A stretch of 64,000 nt of DNA from Streptomyces sp. XM4193 (GTDB lineage Bacteria > Actinomycetota > Actinomycetes > Streptomycetales > Streptomycetaceae): the NCBI RefSeq assembly GCF_023072595.1, contig NZ_JALLGK010000007.1, forward strand, positions 62,001 through 126,000, written 5' to 3'. Both the position numbers and the translations under genes were made by a program. Shown here piece by piece: positions 17,801 to 25,017 of this stretch; the stretch's first letter is position 1; each line of letters opens with the position of its first letter. The notes below the pieces were generated by a model. It was not told the origin of the DNA, made no database searches, and saw only the letters and a program-made list of their open reading frames with translations.

Positions 17801-18247
17801 CATCAGCGTGGTGGTCCAGGGGGACGCGGGGTCGAGGTCGAAGACCCGCGCCCGGTTCACCGTGGTGGCCAGGTACTCGTTGTAGTGACCCCACATGTCG
17901 ACGGCGCGGCCGACGGCTGCGTCCTCGGTGTCGAGCGCGCCCGCGCGGCCCTCGACGGCCGCGATGCGGGCGTCGACGGCGAAGTGGCCGTTGCCGGCGA
18001 AGTCCTCGCCCTTGGCCGCGTTGAACGGTCCCTCGGGCGCGGGGCGCCCGGTGGCGTCGTAGCGCGTGCCGATGCGGTCGAGGTGGTCGTGGTACTCGGA
18101 CGGGGGGCGGTCGGCGGGGAAGGGCCGGCCGTCCTCGGTCAGTGCGGTGTTCGTCGCGAGGTCCACCAGACCGCTGCGGGGGCCGGTGGGCAGATGCGTC
18201 GTCGCGGTGCCGCGAAAGTGCAGCCGCGGCAGGTCGAAGAGGCTCAC
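14897..18247 (-). CDS. staD: Chromopyrrolic acid synthase StaD (VioB/RebD family)
   Basis: Encodes 1116 residues, starting at GTG 18247 whose bases overlap the staO stop (GTGA), so translation is coupled. The start is set by MSLFDLPRLHFRG (first residue encoded by GTG), which matches the N-terminus expected of RebD/VioB enzymes. A longer in-frame extension through staO is a shadow. The C-terminal half contains a ferritin-like helical region (EAAAIELAVMVQYLYAAYS and REEMIHFLLVNNILTAVGEP). This family couples two indole-3-pyruvate imine molecules made by the amino acid oxidase into chromopyrrolic acid. Length fits StaD/RebD-type proteins of 1000-1100 residues. Confidence 0.92.
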   Translation of the reverse strand: MSLFDLPRLHFRGTATTHLPTGPRSGLVDLATNTALTEDGRPFPADRPPSEYHDHLDRIGTRYDATGRPAPEGPFNAAKGEDFAGNGHFAVDARIAAVEGRAGALDTEDAAVGRAVDMWGHYNEYLATTVNRARVFDLDPASPWTTTLMVGQFSFGRSGRSHDVGYMAGGAVRGFHPPRWHHTGHVRTGPQSEGHWLADSLNRSVVHQFVVDREDELRWLEEADASPVVTRLRELVEGGGADGLVVQFALSHLAAPQVPDVPGRRQLRGTIAPWHRSEPRTHPAGRLLVPGRRAERPAGGPHNLTVEVTDDRVTLNMVTALPTEPLPPAAPSAAGAPPAPVPAPARVDLGDLELRTADGELVARIPRSAYLGQEYDRASGVVSVPALLPGAAVADRALCLVGDGPQGPVTLLREREVNLQADEAALILEHPRDPGGTDSEHDVEVELRAFVRGRPAPVNGIAVRQFFNPRALPRDPAACSAAARSTDVEIVRMRAGGRDADGDWAGGCTLDTDRHGRALFTLRGARAGTSRLLFSVQGQELPCDPAAEGSARLAFDHDDALGYWSGAGHLSLRVLPDDWHLDGLGPEQADFDLVYREVFAYYEHLYSFMKAEVFSLADRCKVETYAKLIWQMCDPRNKATTYYMPPTRDLSAPKSRLLLAFLRAQQAPEQLLTTEPATLPAGERITTREQLVRVLREAAAIELAVMVQYLYAAYSVPTHGAGAEYVRRGTWTPEQLRLACGDGGETLDEGLRSMLMGIAREEMIHFLLVNNILTAVGEPFHIPRIDFGTVNAQLPVPLDFCLERLGPGSVERFLQIERPEELVEDVRRGGPGEGRASVAERAADAEQDERLRYASLSELYAEIREGLRRVPGLFLVERGRGGGEHHLFLRESVNRDHPDYQLEVDDLSSALFAIDVITEQGEGGVLGPQDEQAPEQSHYVSFLRIAALLREAKTEGRLREPWNPAYPVLRNPTLERGNPAKETVTDPDARAVMELFNRAYFMALQLMVQHFGEQPDASLRRSDLMNGAIDMMTGLMRPLAELLVTMPSGRRGRTAGPSFELTEVPVPLARPDVARRSIAARLDQLAADCAKLPVVPARVGEMSAFWADHFRPAAGP

Positions 18248-19755
18248 GGGCGCTTCTCCGTTCCCGTCGCCCGCACGGCGAACACCCGGCTGGTGCGCGG
18301 CTCGTACCACTCGATCTGGTGCGCCACGTCGATGGCCGACTCGATGGCGCCCTCGATCCAGGCGGGCTTGGAGGAGCAGTGCTCGCCGGCGAAGAAAAGG
18401 CCGCGCTGCGGCCGGGCGGCCTCGCGCTGCTCCGCTTCGCGCAGCGACGCCTCCTGCCGCCAGCGCACGGTGGCCGCGCCGCGCGACCAGCGGTGCGTGC
18501 CCCAGGCCCGGCCGCTGATCGCCAGCACCATGCCGGGACGGCGCAACTCCGGGTGCATGACGCTCAGTTCCTTGACGATCAGGGCGTCCCGCTCGGTGTC
18601 GCTGAGCTCGCTCAGCGCGTCGGCGTCCGGGCCGAGGGTGTAGCTGGCGAGCAGTACGGCCCCGCCCTCGGGGTCGCTCTCCACCGGCGGGTAGTAGGTC
18701 TGGCGCACATGGCCGCCGGTGAAGGAGGCGCCGCCGGTGATGCCGTCCTTCTCCCAGAACGGCTCGCGGCAGTGGAAGGCGATCTTCGTGCCCGGCCAGT
18801 ACTTCGTCCCGTTGACGATGTCCAGCTTCTCCTGGTCGAACCCGGTCAGCCGCATGCCCTTGAGGACGGAGAAGGGGATGGTGCACACCACGTAGTCGCA
18901 TTTGCGCACCACGGTCCTGATGCCCCGGCGGATGCGCAGGTCGACACCGTCCTCGCGGACGTCGATGCCCACGACCTCCTGACCCGTCATCACGTTCCCC
19001 CTGATGCGGGAGGCGAGGCGGCGGGGCAGGGCGTCCATGCCGCTGCCCAGCCGCACGATCGTCGTGGAGGTCTCGTCGAGCACGTCGTCCAGGAAGCGCT
19101 CCAGGCGCGGCGGGCAGAACGAGCGCACCTGCGGGTGGTCGGAGAAGAAGGAGTGCAGGTCGATGCGGTTTCCCGCGGCGCCGGAGAGATAGGGCTTCAG
19201 ATCGATGTGGTCGATCAGGTTGAGCAGTTCCACTCCGATCTCGTGCCGCAGCTCGGCGTAGAACTGGCGGGGGGCGATCGCGCGGATGCTGGCGTCCAGC
19301 CAGGCGCCGAAGAGCAGGGTGCGCTCGTCGTAGTCGCGGCGGGGCAGTCCGGCCGCGAACTCCTCGATCAGGGGCTTGTGGGCGTCCCGCACACGCAGGT
19401 AGCCGTCCGAACTCGGCAGGTAGGCCGAGTCGTCGGAGAAGATCGTGCGGAACTCGCGCACCTGGTTCTGCAGTCCGAGCTCGGCGATGTAGTGCATGGT
19501 CAGCCGGTGGCCGGCGGGGATGCGCATCGCGCCCAGTTCGGCGGCCGGGCCGTTGCGTCCGCGGTGGGAGAAGCGGTGGGTGTGCACCCTGCCGCCGATG
19601 TCGTGGCTGCCCTCGATCACTTCGACCTGGTGGCCGAGGCGCTCCAGCTCGTAGGCCGCGACAAGTCCGGCGACACCGGCGCCGAGGACGGTGACCCGCT
19701 TCGGGCCGTCGAACGTGCTGTTCAGCCCGTCGATCTCCTGCAGGGATGCCGTCAC
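18244..19755 (-). CDS. staO: L-tryptophan oxidase StaO (FAD amine oxidase)
   Basis: Encodes 503 residues from GTG 19755 with ribosome-binding site tggagga. The FAD motif VLGAGVAGLVAAYELERLG (G25-x-G27-x2-G30) and the downstream GSHDIGGRVHTHRF segment define the L-amino acid oxidase/MAO fold, as does the C-terminal GLFFAGEHCSSKPAWIEGAI. StaO/RebO oxidises L-Trp (or chlorotryptophan in rebeccamycin) to the indolepyruvate imine used by StaD. It is the first gene of the minus-strand arm, diverging from staG across a 360-bp promoter region. Confidence 0.92.
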   Translation of the reverse strand: MTASLQEIDGLNSTFDGPKRVTVLGAGVAGLVAAYELERLGHQVEVIEGSHDIGGRVHTHRFSHRGRNGPAAELGAMRIPAGHRLTMHYIAELGLQNQVREFRTIFSDDSAYLPSSDGYLRVRDAHKPLIEEFAAGLPRRDYDERTLLFGAWLDASIRAIAPRQFYAELRHEIGVELLNLIDHIDLKPYLSGAAGNRIDLHSFFSDHPQVRSFCPPRLERFLDDVLDETSTTIVRLGSGMDALPRRLASRIRGNVMTGQEVVGIDVREDGVDLRIRRGIRTVVRKCDYVVCTIPFSVLKGMRLTGFDQEKLDIVNGTKYWPGTKIAFHCREPFWEKDGITGGASFTGGHVRQTYYPPVESDPEGGAVLLASYTLGPDADALSELSDTERDALIVKELSVMHPELRRPGMVLAISGRAWGTHRWSRGAATVRWRQEASLREAEQREAARPQRGLFFAGEHCSSKPAWIEGAIESAIDVAHQIEWYEPRTSRVFAVRATGTEKRP

Positions 19756-20115
19756 AGGTGTCCTCCAGTACGCGGTGTCCTAAGGCCGGGAGCATGTCCT
19801 GGGTGCCGGCGGAGCCCATCTGGGCCTGCGACGGTCTGGGCGCTGCCGGGAATGCCTGGTCGTCATGGTTTCGCGGGGAGAGCGCTCCCATATCCCCCAG
19901 CCGAACCGCGGACGCATGGTTTGGCCGGCCCCTCGAACCTGCGCACCAACCGTTCGAACGGTCCCACCCTGCGCGATCGTGCGGGATTTTCCGCGGACGC
20001 GCCGGTAGCCCCTGTTCGGGGGTGATGCTGGCGGCCGAGGCCGGACGGACGCGCCCCCGCAGGGCGCCGCCGACCGCCACGGTGAAGGTGACCCACGGAC
20101 CCGACGGAGGCGACG
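19756..20115. promoter_or_regulatory. Divergent staO/staG promoter region
   Basis: About 360 bp between divergent biosynthetic arms. It should contain the promoters for both the staO-staC and staG-staB arms. A perfect palindrome at 19949-19962 is the best operator candidate. No coding sequence is supported here. Confidence 0.7.
19949..19962. promoter_or_regulatory. 14-bp perfect palindrome, candidate regulator site
   Basis: ACCGTTCGAACGGT, fully self-complementary, roughly midway between staO and staG. A StaR or other regulator site is possible; no binding motif for StaR is known to me. Confidence 0.5.
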
Positions 20116-21426
20116 TTGACGCGAGTGTTGATCGCGACCACACCGGCACAGGGACACGTCGTCAGCATGCTGGAGGTGGCGCACGAGCTGACCCGCCGCG
20201 GTCACGAGGTGCGCTGGTACACCGGGAGGGCCTTCCGTCGGCAGGTGGAGCAGACCGGCGCCCACTTCGAGCCGATGAGCGAGGAGTTGGACTTCGGCGG
20301 CAAGAGCCGCGAGGAGGCCTTCCCCAGCCACGCCGGCCTGAGCGGGCTCAAGAACTTCAAGATCGGCGTGCGGGACATCTTCTACCGCACGGCTCCCGCC
20401 CAGATGGAGGAGCTGCTGGCGATCCTGGAGCGCTTCCCCGCGGACTGCATCCTGGGCGACGACATGTGCTACGGCGCCGCGTTCGCCAGTGAGCGCTCCG
20501 GCGTGCCGCTGGGCTGGCTGGCCAACTCCATCTACATCCTGGGCAGTCGTGACACCGCCCCCATCGGCCGCGGGGTGCCGCCGAGTTCGACGCCGCTGGG
20601 CCGGATCCGCAACGCCCTGATGACCTTCGTCAGCGACCGGATCGCGATGCGGGACATGCGCAGGGAGGCGGACCTCACCCGTGACTCGGTGGGTCTGCCC
20701 AGGCTCACCACCAGCGCGATGGAGAACATCGCCCGTCCGCCCGCGCTCTATCTGGTGGGCACCGTCCCCTCCTTCGAGTACCCGCGCAGCGATCTGCACC
20801 CCGGGACCCACTTCGTGGGCGGGCTGATCGGCCTGCCGCCGGAGGACTTCGAACCACCCGCGTGGTGGGGGGAGTTGGAGGAGGACCGCCCGGTCGCCCT
20901 CATCACCCAGGGCACCACCGCCAACGACGTGGAGTGGCTGCTGGCCTCGGCCGTGCGGGCGCTCGCCGACCAGAACGTGCTGGTGGTCGTCACCACCGGC
21001 ACCGACCTGGACGTGGACAAGCTGAGCCCGCTGCCGGACAACGTGCGGCTGGAGCGCTTCGTCCCGTACCACCACCTGCTGCCGCACGTCGACGTGATGC
21101 TCACCAACGGCGGCTACAACGGCGTCAACGCGGCGCTGGCCCACGGCGTTCCGCTCGTCGTGACCCCCAGCTCCGAGGAGAAGCCCGACGTCGCGGCGCG
21201 CGCGCAGTGGGCCGGCGTCGGGGTCGTGGTGAAGAAGGCCGCCGTGTCCGAGGAGAGCCTGAGCAAGGCCGTGCGGACCGTGCTGACCGACGAAAGCTAC
21301 CGCCGGCGCGCCCAGGAGCTGGCGGAGGAGTTCCGCAACAGCGACGCCCCGAGCAGGGCCGCCGATCTCATCGAGTCAATGGCCGATTCACAGGGCCAGA
21401 TTCCCACCGGAGGTGTCACACATTGA
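20116..21426 (+). CDS. staG: Indolocarbazole N-glycosyltransferase StaG
   Basis: Encodes 436 residues starting at TTG 20116, with ggagg five bases upstream. The N-terminal strand VLIATTPAQGHVVSMLEVA is essential to a GT-B fold, and no ATG or GTG precedes it, so TTG is required. The C-terminal donor-binding region MLTNGGYNGVNAALAHGVPLVVTP is typical of macrolide-type (GT1) glycosyltransferases. StaG joins the aglycone K252c to dTDP-L-ristosamine through the first C-N bond. The stop codon overlaps the staN start (TTGA). Confidence 0.9.
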   Translation: MTRVLIATTPAQGHVVSMLEVAHELTRRGHEVRWYTGRAFRRQVEQTGAHFEPMSEELDFGGKSREEAFPSHAGLSGLKNFKIGVRDIFYRTAPAQMEELLAILERFPADCILGDDMCYGAAFASERSGVPLGWLANSIYILGSRDTAPIGRGVPPSSTPLGRIRNALMTFVSDRIAMRDMRREADLTRDSVGLPRLTTSAMENIARPPALYLVGTVPSFEYPRSDLHPGTHFVGGLIGLPPEDFEPPAWWGELEEDRPVALITQGTTANDVEWLLASAVRALADQNVLVVVTTGTDLDVDKLSPLPDNVRLERFVPYHHLLPHVDVMLTNGGYNGVNAALAHGVPLVVTPSSEEKPDVAARAQWAGVGVVVKKAAVSEESLSKAVRTVLTDESYRRRAQELAEEFRNSDAPSRAADLIESMADSQGQIPTGGVTH

Positions 21427-22694
21427 ACGCCAGGACCACGACCGAGAAGCAGGCCTCGGGCTGCCCCGTCGACCACTCGGGTGCGACGGGGGCGATCGAG
21501 CCTCCGATCACCGACATGCCGGTGGACCCGGGCCCCTTCGACGTCATGCCGGCGCTGCTGGTCGCCGCGAAGGTGGCACCGGTCATCAGGATCCCCTATC
21601 TGGACAAGCAGGCGTGGGTGGTCTGCGAGGAGAAGCTCGTCCGTGAGGCGCTGACCCACCCGCAGCTCGCCAAGGACATCACCCTCGTACCGGAGTGGAT
21701 GCGCAAGCCCGGCCTGATGCTCGGCTCGCAGCCCGACCCCGAGTACGCCCGCACCATGATCATGAGCGACGGCGAGCACCACGCCCGCATCCGCCGTCTG
21801 CACTCCGGTGTGCTGAGCCCGCGCAACACCGAGAAGTGGGGCGAGCGGGTCGGCGAGAAGGTCGACGGCTTCCTGGACATCCTGGAGGCGTCCGCCACCG
21901 GCGATGCCGCCGAGGTCAACGTGGTGACCGACTACACCCACCACATCCCGCTGGCGTTCATCTCCGAGATGCTCGGTCTGCCGTCCGAGGCGCGCAAGCA
22001 GCTGCGCGACATCACCGACGTCATCCTCTACTCCTCGGACTACCCGGCGCGCACCGCCTCGGTCCGTGCGCTCTACGAGGCCGTCGAGGGCTGGGTGCAC
22101 AACCCCGAGCCGCTGGAGGAGGGTGTCATCACCGGCCTGTTGGCCGCCTCCGACGGCCCGGACGCCAAGGTCACCGAGGGCGAGGTCGTCGTCTGGGCGC
22201 TGGCGATGATCATCACCGGTTACGAGACGACCGGCAGCCTGATCTCGGCCTCCATCTACGAGGCGATCCGCCGCCCCGTCGAGGAGCGTCCGAAGACCGA
22301 CGACGAGATCAACGCCTGGGTGGAGGAAACGCTGCGGGTGCACCCGCCGTTCCCGCACCCCACCTGGCGCTTCCCGCTGGAGGACGTCGAGCTGGGCGGC
22401 TACCTCATCCCCAAGGGCGAGCCGGTGCAGGTCAACCTGGCCGCCGCCAACCGGGACGAGGACGAGGGCGCGGACTGCTTCGACCCGGCCCGCGGCGGCC
22501 AGGGCCATCTGACCTTCGGCCTGGGCATGCACTACTGCATCGGCGCCTCGCTGGCGCGGCTCGAGGCGCAGATCGCGCTGCGCGGCTTCCTGCGCCGCTT
22601 CCCCAACGCCCGTCTGACGGACGAGGGTTCGGTCCAGTGGGAGTCGGAGTGGATGATCCGCCGCATGGCGGTGCTGCCCGCGACGCTCGGCTGA
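21423..22694 (+). CDS. staN: Cytochrome P450 StaN, second C-N bond
   Basis: Encodes 423 residues from TTG 21423, overlapping the staG stop by four bases, with ggagg eight bases upstream; the frame before it is a staG shadow. P450 features are the I-helix region MIITGYETTGSLI, WVEETLRVHPP (ExxR), and the heme loop FGLGMHYCIGASLAR with C372. In staurosporine biosynthesis StaN forms the second bond between the indole nitrogen and the sugar (C-5'), giving the bridged product. Position directly after staG supports this over a StaP-like role; the StaP homologue is at 13510-14778. Confidence 0.88.
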   Translation: MNARTTTEKQASGCPVDHSGATGAIEPPITDMPVDPGPFDVMPALLVAAKVAPVIRIPYLDKQAWVVCEEKLVREALTHPQLAKDITLVPEWMRKPGLMLGSQPDPEYARTMIMSDGEHHARIRRLHSGVLSPRNTEKWGERVGEKVDGFLDILEASATGDAAEVNVVTDYTHHIPLAFISEMLGLPSEARKQLRDITDVILYSSDYPARTASVRALYEAVEGWVHNPEPLEEGVITGLLAASDGPDAKVTEGEVVVWALAMIITGYETTGSLISASIYEAIRRPVEERPKTDDEINAWVEETLRVHPPFPHPTWRFPLEDVELGGYLIPKGEPVQVNLAAANRDEDEGADCFDPARGGQGHLTFGLGMHYCIGASLARLEAQIALRGFLRRFPNARLTDEGSVQWESEWMIRRMAVLPATLG

Positions 22695-22987
22695 TCCACC
22701 GGCAGCACCACCCGCCGCTCCCCCGCCTCCCCGGACGCCCACGCGGCTCCGGGGAGGCGCCGGGGCGTCCCGGTCCCCGCGCACGGCGCCGTGCGGACCG
22801 CGCGCGGCAGCCGCGCACCGACGCCGTACGCGGGTCGCGCACCCGTCTCCCGTTGCCCTCCCCCACCGCACGCACCGCACGCACCCAGCTCCGCCGCACC
22901 ACGCTCCACGGTCAGCACCGGCGGATCCCCCTCGCTCCCGGCCGGACACTCCGTACGGGCAGCTTCCTTCGACCTCCAGGGGCGCAG

Positions 22988-24052
22988 ATGAAGGCTCTCG
23001 TACTCGCCGGCGGGTCCGGCTCACGGCTGCGGCCGATCACCCACACCTCGGCGAAGCAGCTGGTTCCGGTCGCCAACAAGCCCGTTCTCTTCTACGGGTT
23101 GGAGTCGATCGCGCAGGCGGGCATCCGCGAGGTGGGCGTCGTCGTCGGTGAGACGGCGCCGGAGATCGAGGCGGCGGTCGGCGACGGTTCGCAGTTCGGG
23201 CTGGAGGTCACCTATCTCCCGCAGGAGGCACCGCTGGGCCTGGCGCACGCGGTCCGCATCGCCCGCGACTACCTGGGCGAGGACGACTTCGTGATGTACC
23301 TCGGCGACAACTTCATCGTCGGCGGCGTCAGCGACCTCGTGCAGCGCTTCCGCGAACGCAGGCCCGACGCTCAGATCATGCTCACCCAGGTCTCCGACCC
23401 GCGTGCCTTCGGCGTCGTCGAGCTCGACGAACGCGGGGCGGTGATCGGGCTGGAGGAGAAGCCCGAGCACCCCAGGAGCGATCTCGCCCTGGTCGGCGTC
23501 TACCTCTTCACCTCCCGGGTGCACGAGGCCGTCGCCGAGCTGAAACCGTCCTGGCGCGGCGAGTTGGAGATCACCGACGCCATCCAGGAGCTGATCGACT
23601 CGGGCTGCCGGGTCGAGGCGACGCAGGTGTCCGGCTACTGGAAGGACACCGGGAACGTGGCGGACATGCTGGAGGTCAACCGCCTGGTGCTGGACGGTGT
23701 GCCCGCGCGTTGCGAGGGCCGGGTCGACTCCAGCGAGCTGGTCGGCCGCGTCGTCGTCGAGGAGGGCGCGACGGTGACCGGGTCGCGCATCGTCGGGCCG
23801 GCCGTCATCGCCTCGGGCACGCACATCCGCGACTCCTACATCGGGCCGTTCACCTCCATCGACCGGAACTGCTCGATCGTCGACAGCGAGGTGGAGTACT
23901 CGATCGTGCTGCGCGGGGCCTCGATGACGGGCGTACGCCGGGTGGAACGCTCGCTGATCGGCCGCGAGGTGGACGTCACCGCCTCGGCCGGGGCGCTGCG
24001 CGCACACCGGCTCGTACTGGGCGACCACAGCACGATGCAGGTGAGCTCATGA
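22988..24052 (+). CDS. staA: Glucose-1-phosphate thymidylyltransferase StaA
   Basis: Encodes 354 residues. The nucleotidyltransferase signature LAGGSGSRLRPITHTSAKQL is at the N-terminus, followed by the GDN motif (YLGDNF) and, from about residue 240, a left-handed beta-helix-like C-terminal region (GATVTGSRIVGPAVIASGTHI). This long-type RmlA activates glucose-1-phosphate to dTDP-glucose, the first step of the deoxysugar pathway. The stop overlaps the staB start (ATGA). A 293-bp gap separates it from staN with no recognised element. Confidence 0.92.
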   Translation: MKALVLAGGSGSRLRPITHTSAKQLVPVANKPVLFYGLESIAQAGIREVGVVVGETAPEIEAAVGDGSQFGLEVTYLPQEAPLGLAHAVRIARDYLGEDDFVMYLGDNFIVGGVSDLVQRFRERRPDAQIMLTQVSDPRAFGVVELDERGAVIGLEEKPEHPRSDLALVGVYLFTSRVHEAVAELKPSWRGELEITDAIQELIDSGCRVEATQVSGYWKDTGNVADMLEVNRLVLDGVPARCEGRVDSSELVGRVVVEEGATVTGSRIVGPAVIASGTHIRDSYIGPFTSIDRNCSIVDSEVEYSIVLRGASMTGVRRVERSLIGREVDVTASAGALRAHRLVLGDHSTMQVSS

Positions 24053-25017
24053 GGATCCTGGTCACCGGCGGCGCCGGATTCATCGGCTCGCACTTCGTGC
24101 GCTCACTGCTCCTCGGCGCGGACCGGGACCCGGCCGCGCAGGTCACCGTGCTGGACAAGCTGACCTATGCCGGCAATCTCGCCAACCTCCAGTCCGTGGA
24201 GGGGAGTTACACCTTCGTCCACGGCGATCTGTGCGACGCCGGGCTGCTGCGCACAGTCGTGCCCGGGCACGATCTGGTGGTCAACTTCGCCGCCGAGTCG
24301 CACGTCGACCGCTCCATCGAGGGCGCCGCGGACTTCGTGCACAGCAACGTCCTGGGGGTGCAGACCCTGATGGAGGCGTGCCTGGCCGCGGGCACCCCGA
24401 GAGTCGTCCACGTCTCCACCGACGAGGTGTACGGCAGCATCGAGACCGGCTCCTGGGACGAGAGCGCACCGCTGAGCCCCAACTCGCCGTACGCGGCGTC
24501 CAAGGCGGGCGGCGACGTGCTGGCTCTCTCCTACGCGCGCACCCACGGGCTGCCTGTGCTGCTGACCCGCTGCGGCAACAACTACGGGCCGCACCAGTAC
24601 CCGGAGAAGGTCATCCCGCTCTTCGTCACCCGCCTCACCGACGGCCGGAAGGTGCCGCTCTACGGCGACGGGGGCAATGTGCGCGACTGGATCCACGTCG
24701 ACGACCACTGCCGTGCCATCCGGCTGGCGGCCGAACTCGGCGAGCCCGGCGAGGTCCACCACATCGCCGGAACCGCCGAGTTGACCAATCTGGAGCTCAC
24801 CGAGCGCCTGCTGGCGGCGACCGGATCGGGCTGGGAGCGGGTGGAGCGGGTCACCGACCGCAAGGGCCACGACCGCCGCTACTCCCTGGACGACAGCAGG
24901 CTGCGCGCGCTCGGCTACCGCCCCCGGGTCGGTTTCGACGAGGGCCTGGCCGAGACGGTCGCCTGGTACACCGCTAACCGCGACTGGTGGGAACCGCTGC
25001 TGAAGCGCTCGCAATGA
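24049..25017 (+). CDS. staB: dTDP-glucose 4,6-dehydratase StaB
   Basis: Encodes 322 residues. Extended SDR motifs are clear: VTGGAGFIGSHFVRSLL near the N-terminus, DLVVNFAAESHVDRSIEG, STDEVYG, and YAASKAGGD (YxxxK). It converts dTDP-glucose to dTDP-4-keto-6-deoxyglucose, feeding StaJ. Its last 44 bases overlap the 3' end of the convergent staR gene. Confidence 0.93.
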   Translation: MRILVTGGAGFIGSHFVRSLLLGADRDPAAQVTVLDKLTYAGNLANLQSVEGSYTFVHGDLCDAGLLRTVVPGHDLVVNFAAESHVDRSIEGAADFVHSNVLGVQTLMEACLAAGTPRVVHVSTDEVYGSIETGSWDESAPLSPNSPYAASKAGGDVLALSYARTHGLPVLLTRCGNNYGPHQYPEKVIPLFVTRLTDGRKVPLYGDGGNVRDWIHVDDHCRAIRLAAELGEPGEVHHIAGTAELTNLELTERLLAATGSGWERVERVTDRKGHDRRYSLDDSRLRALGYRPRVGFDEGLAETVAWYTANRDWWEPLLKRSQ

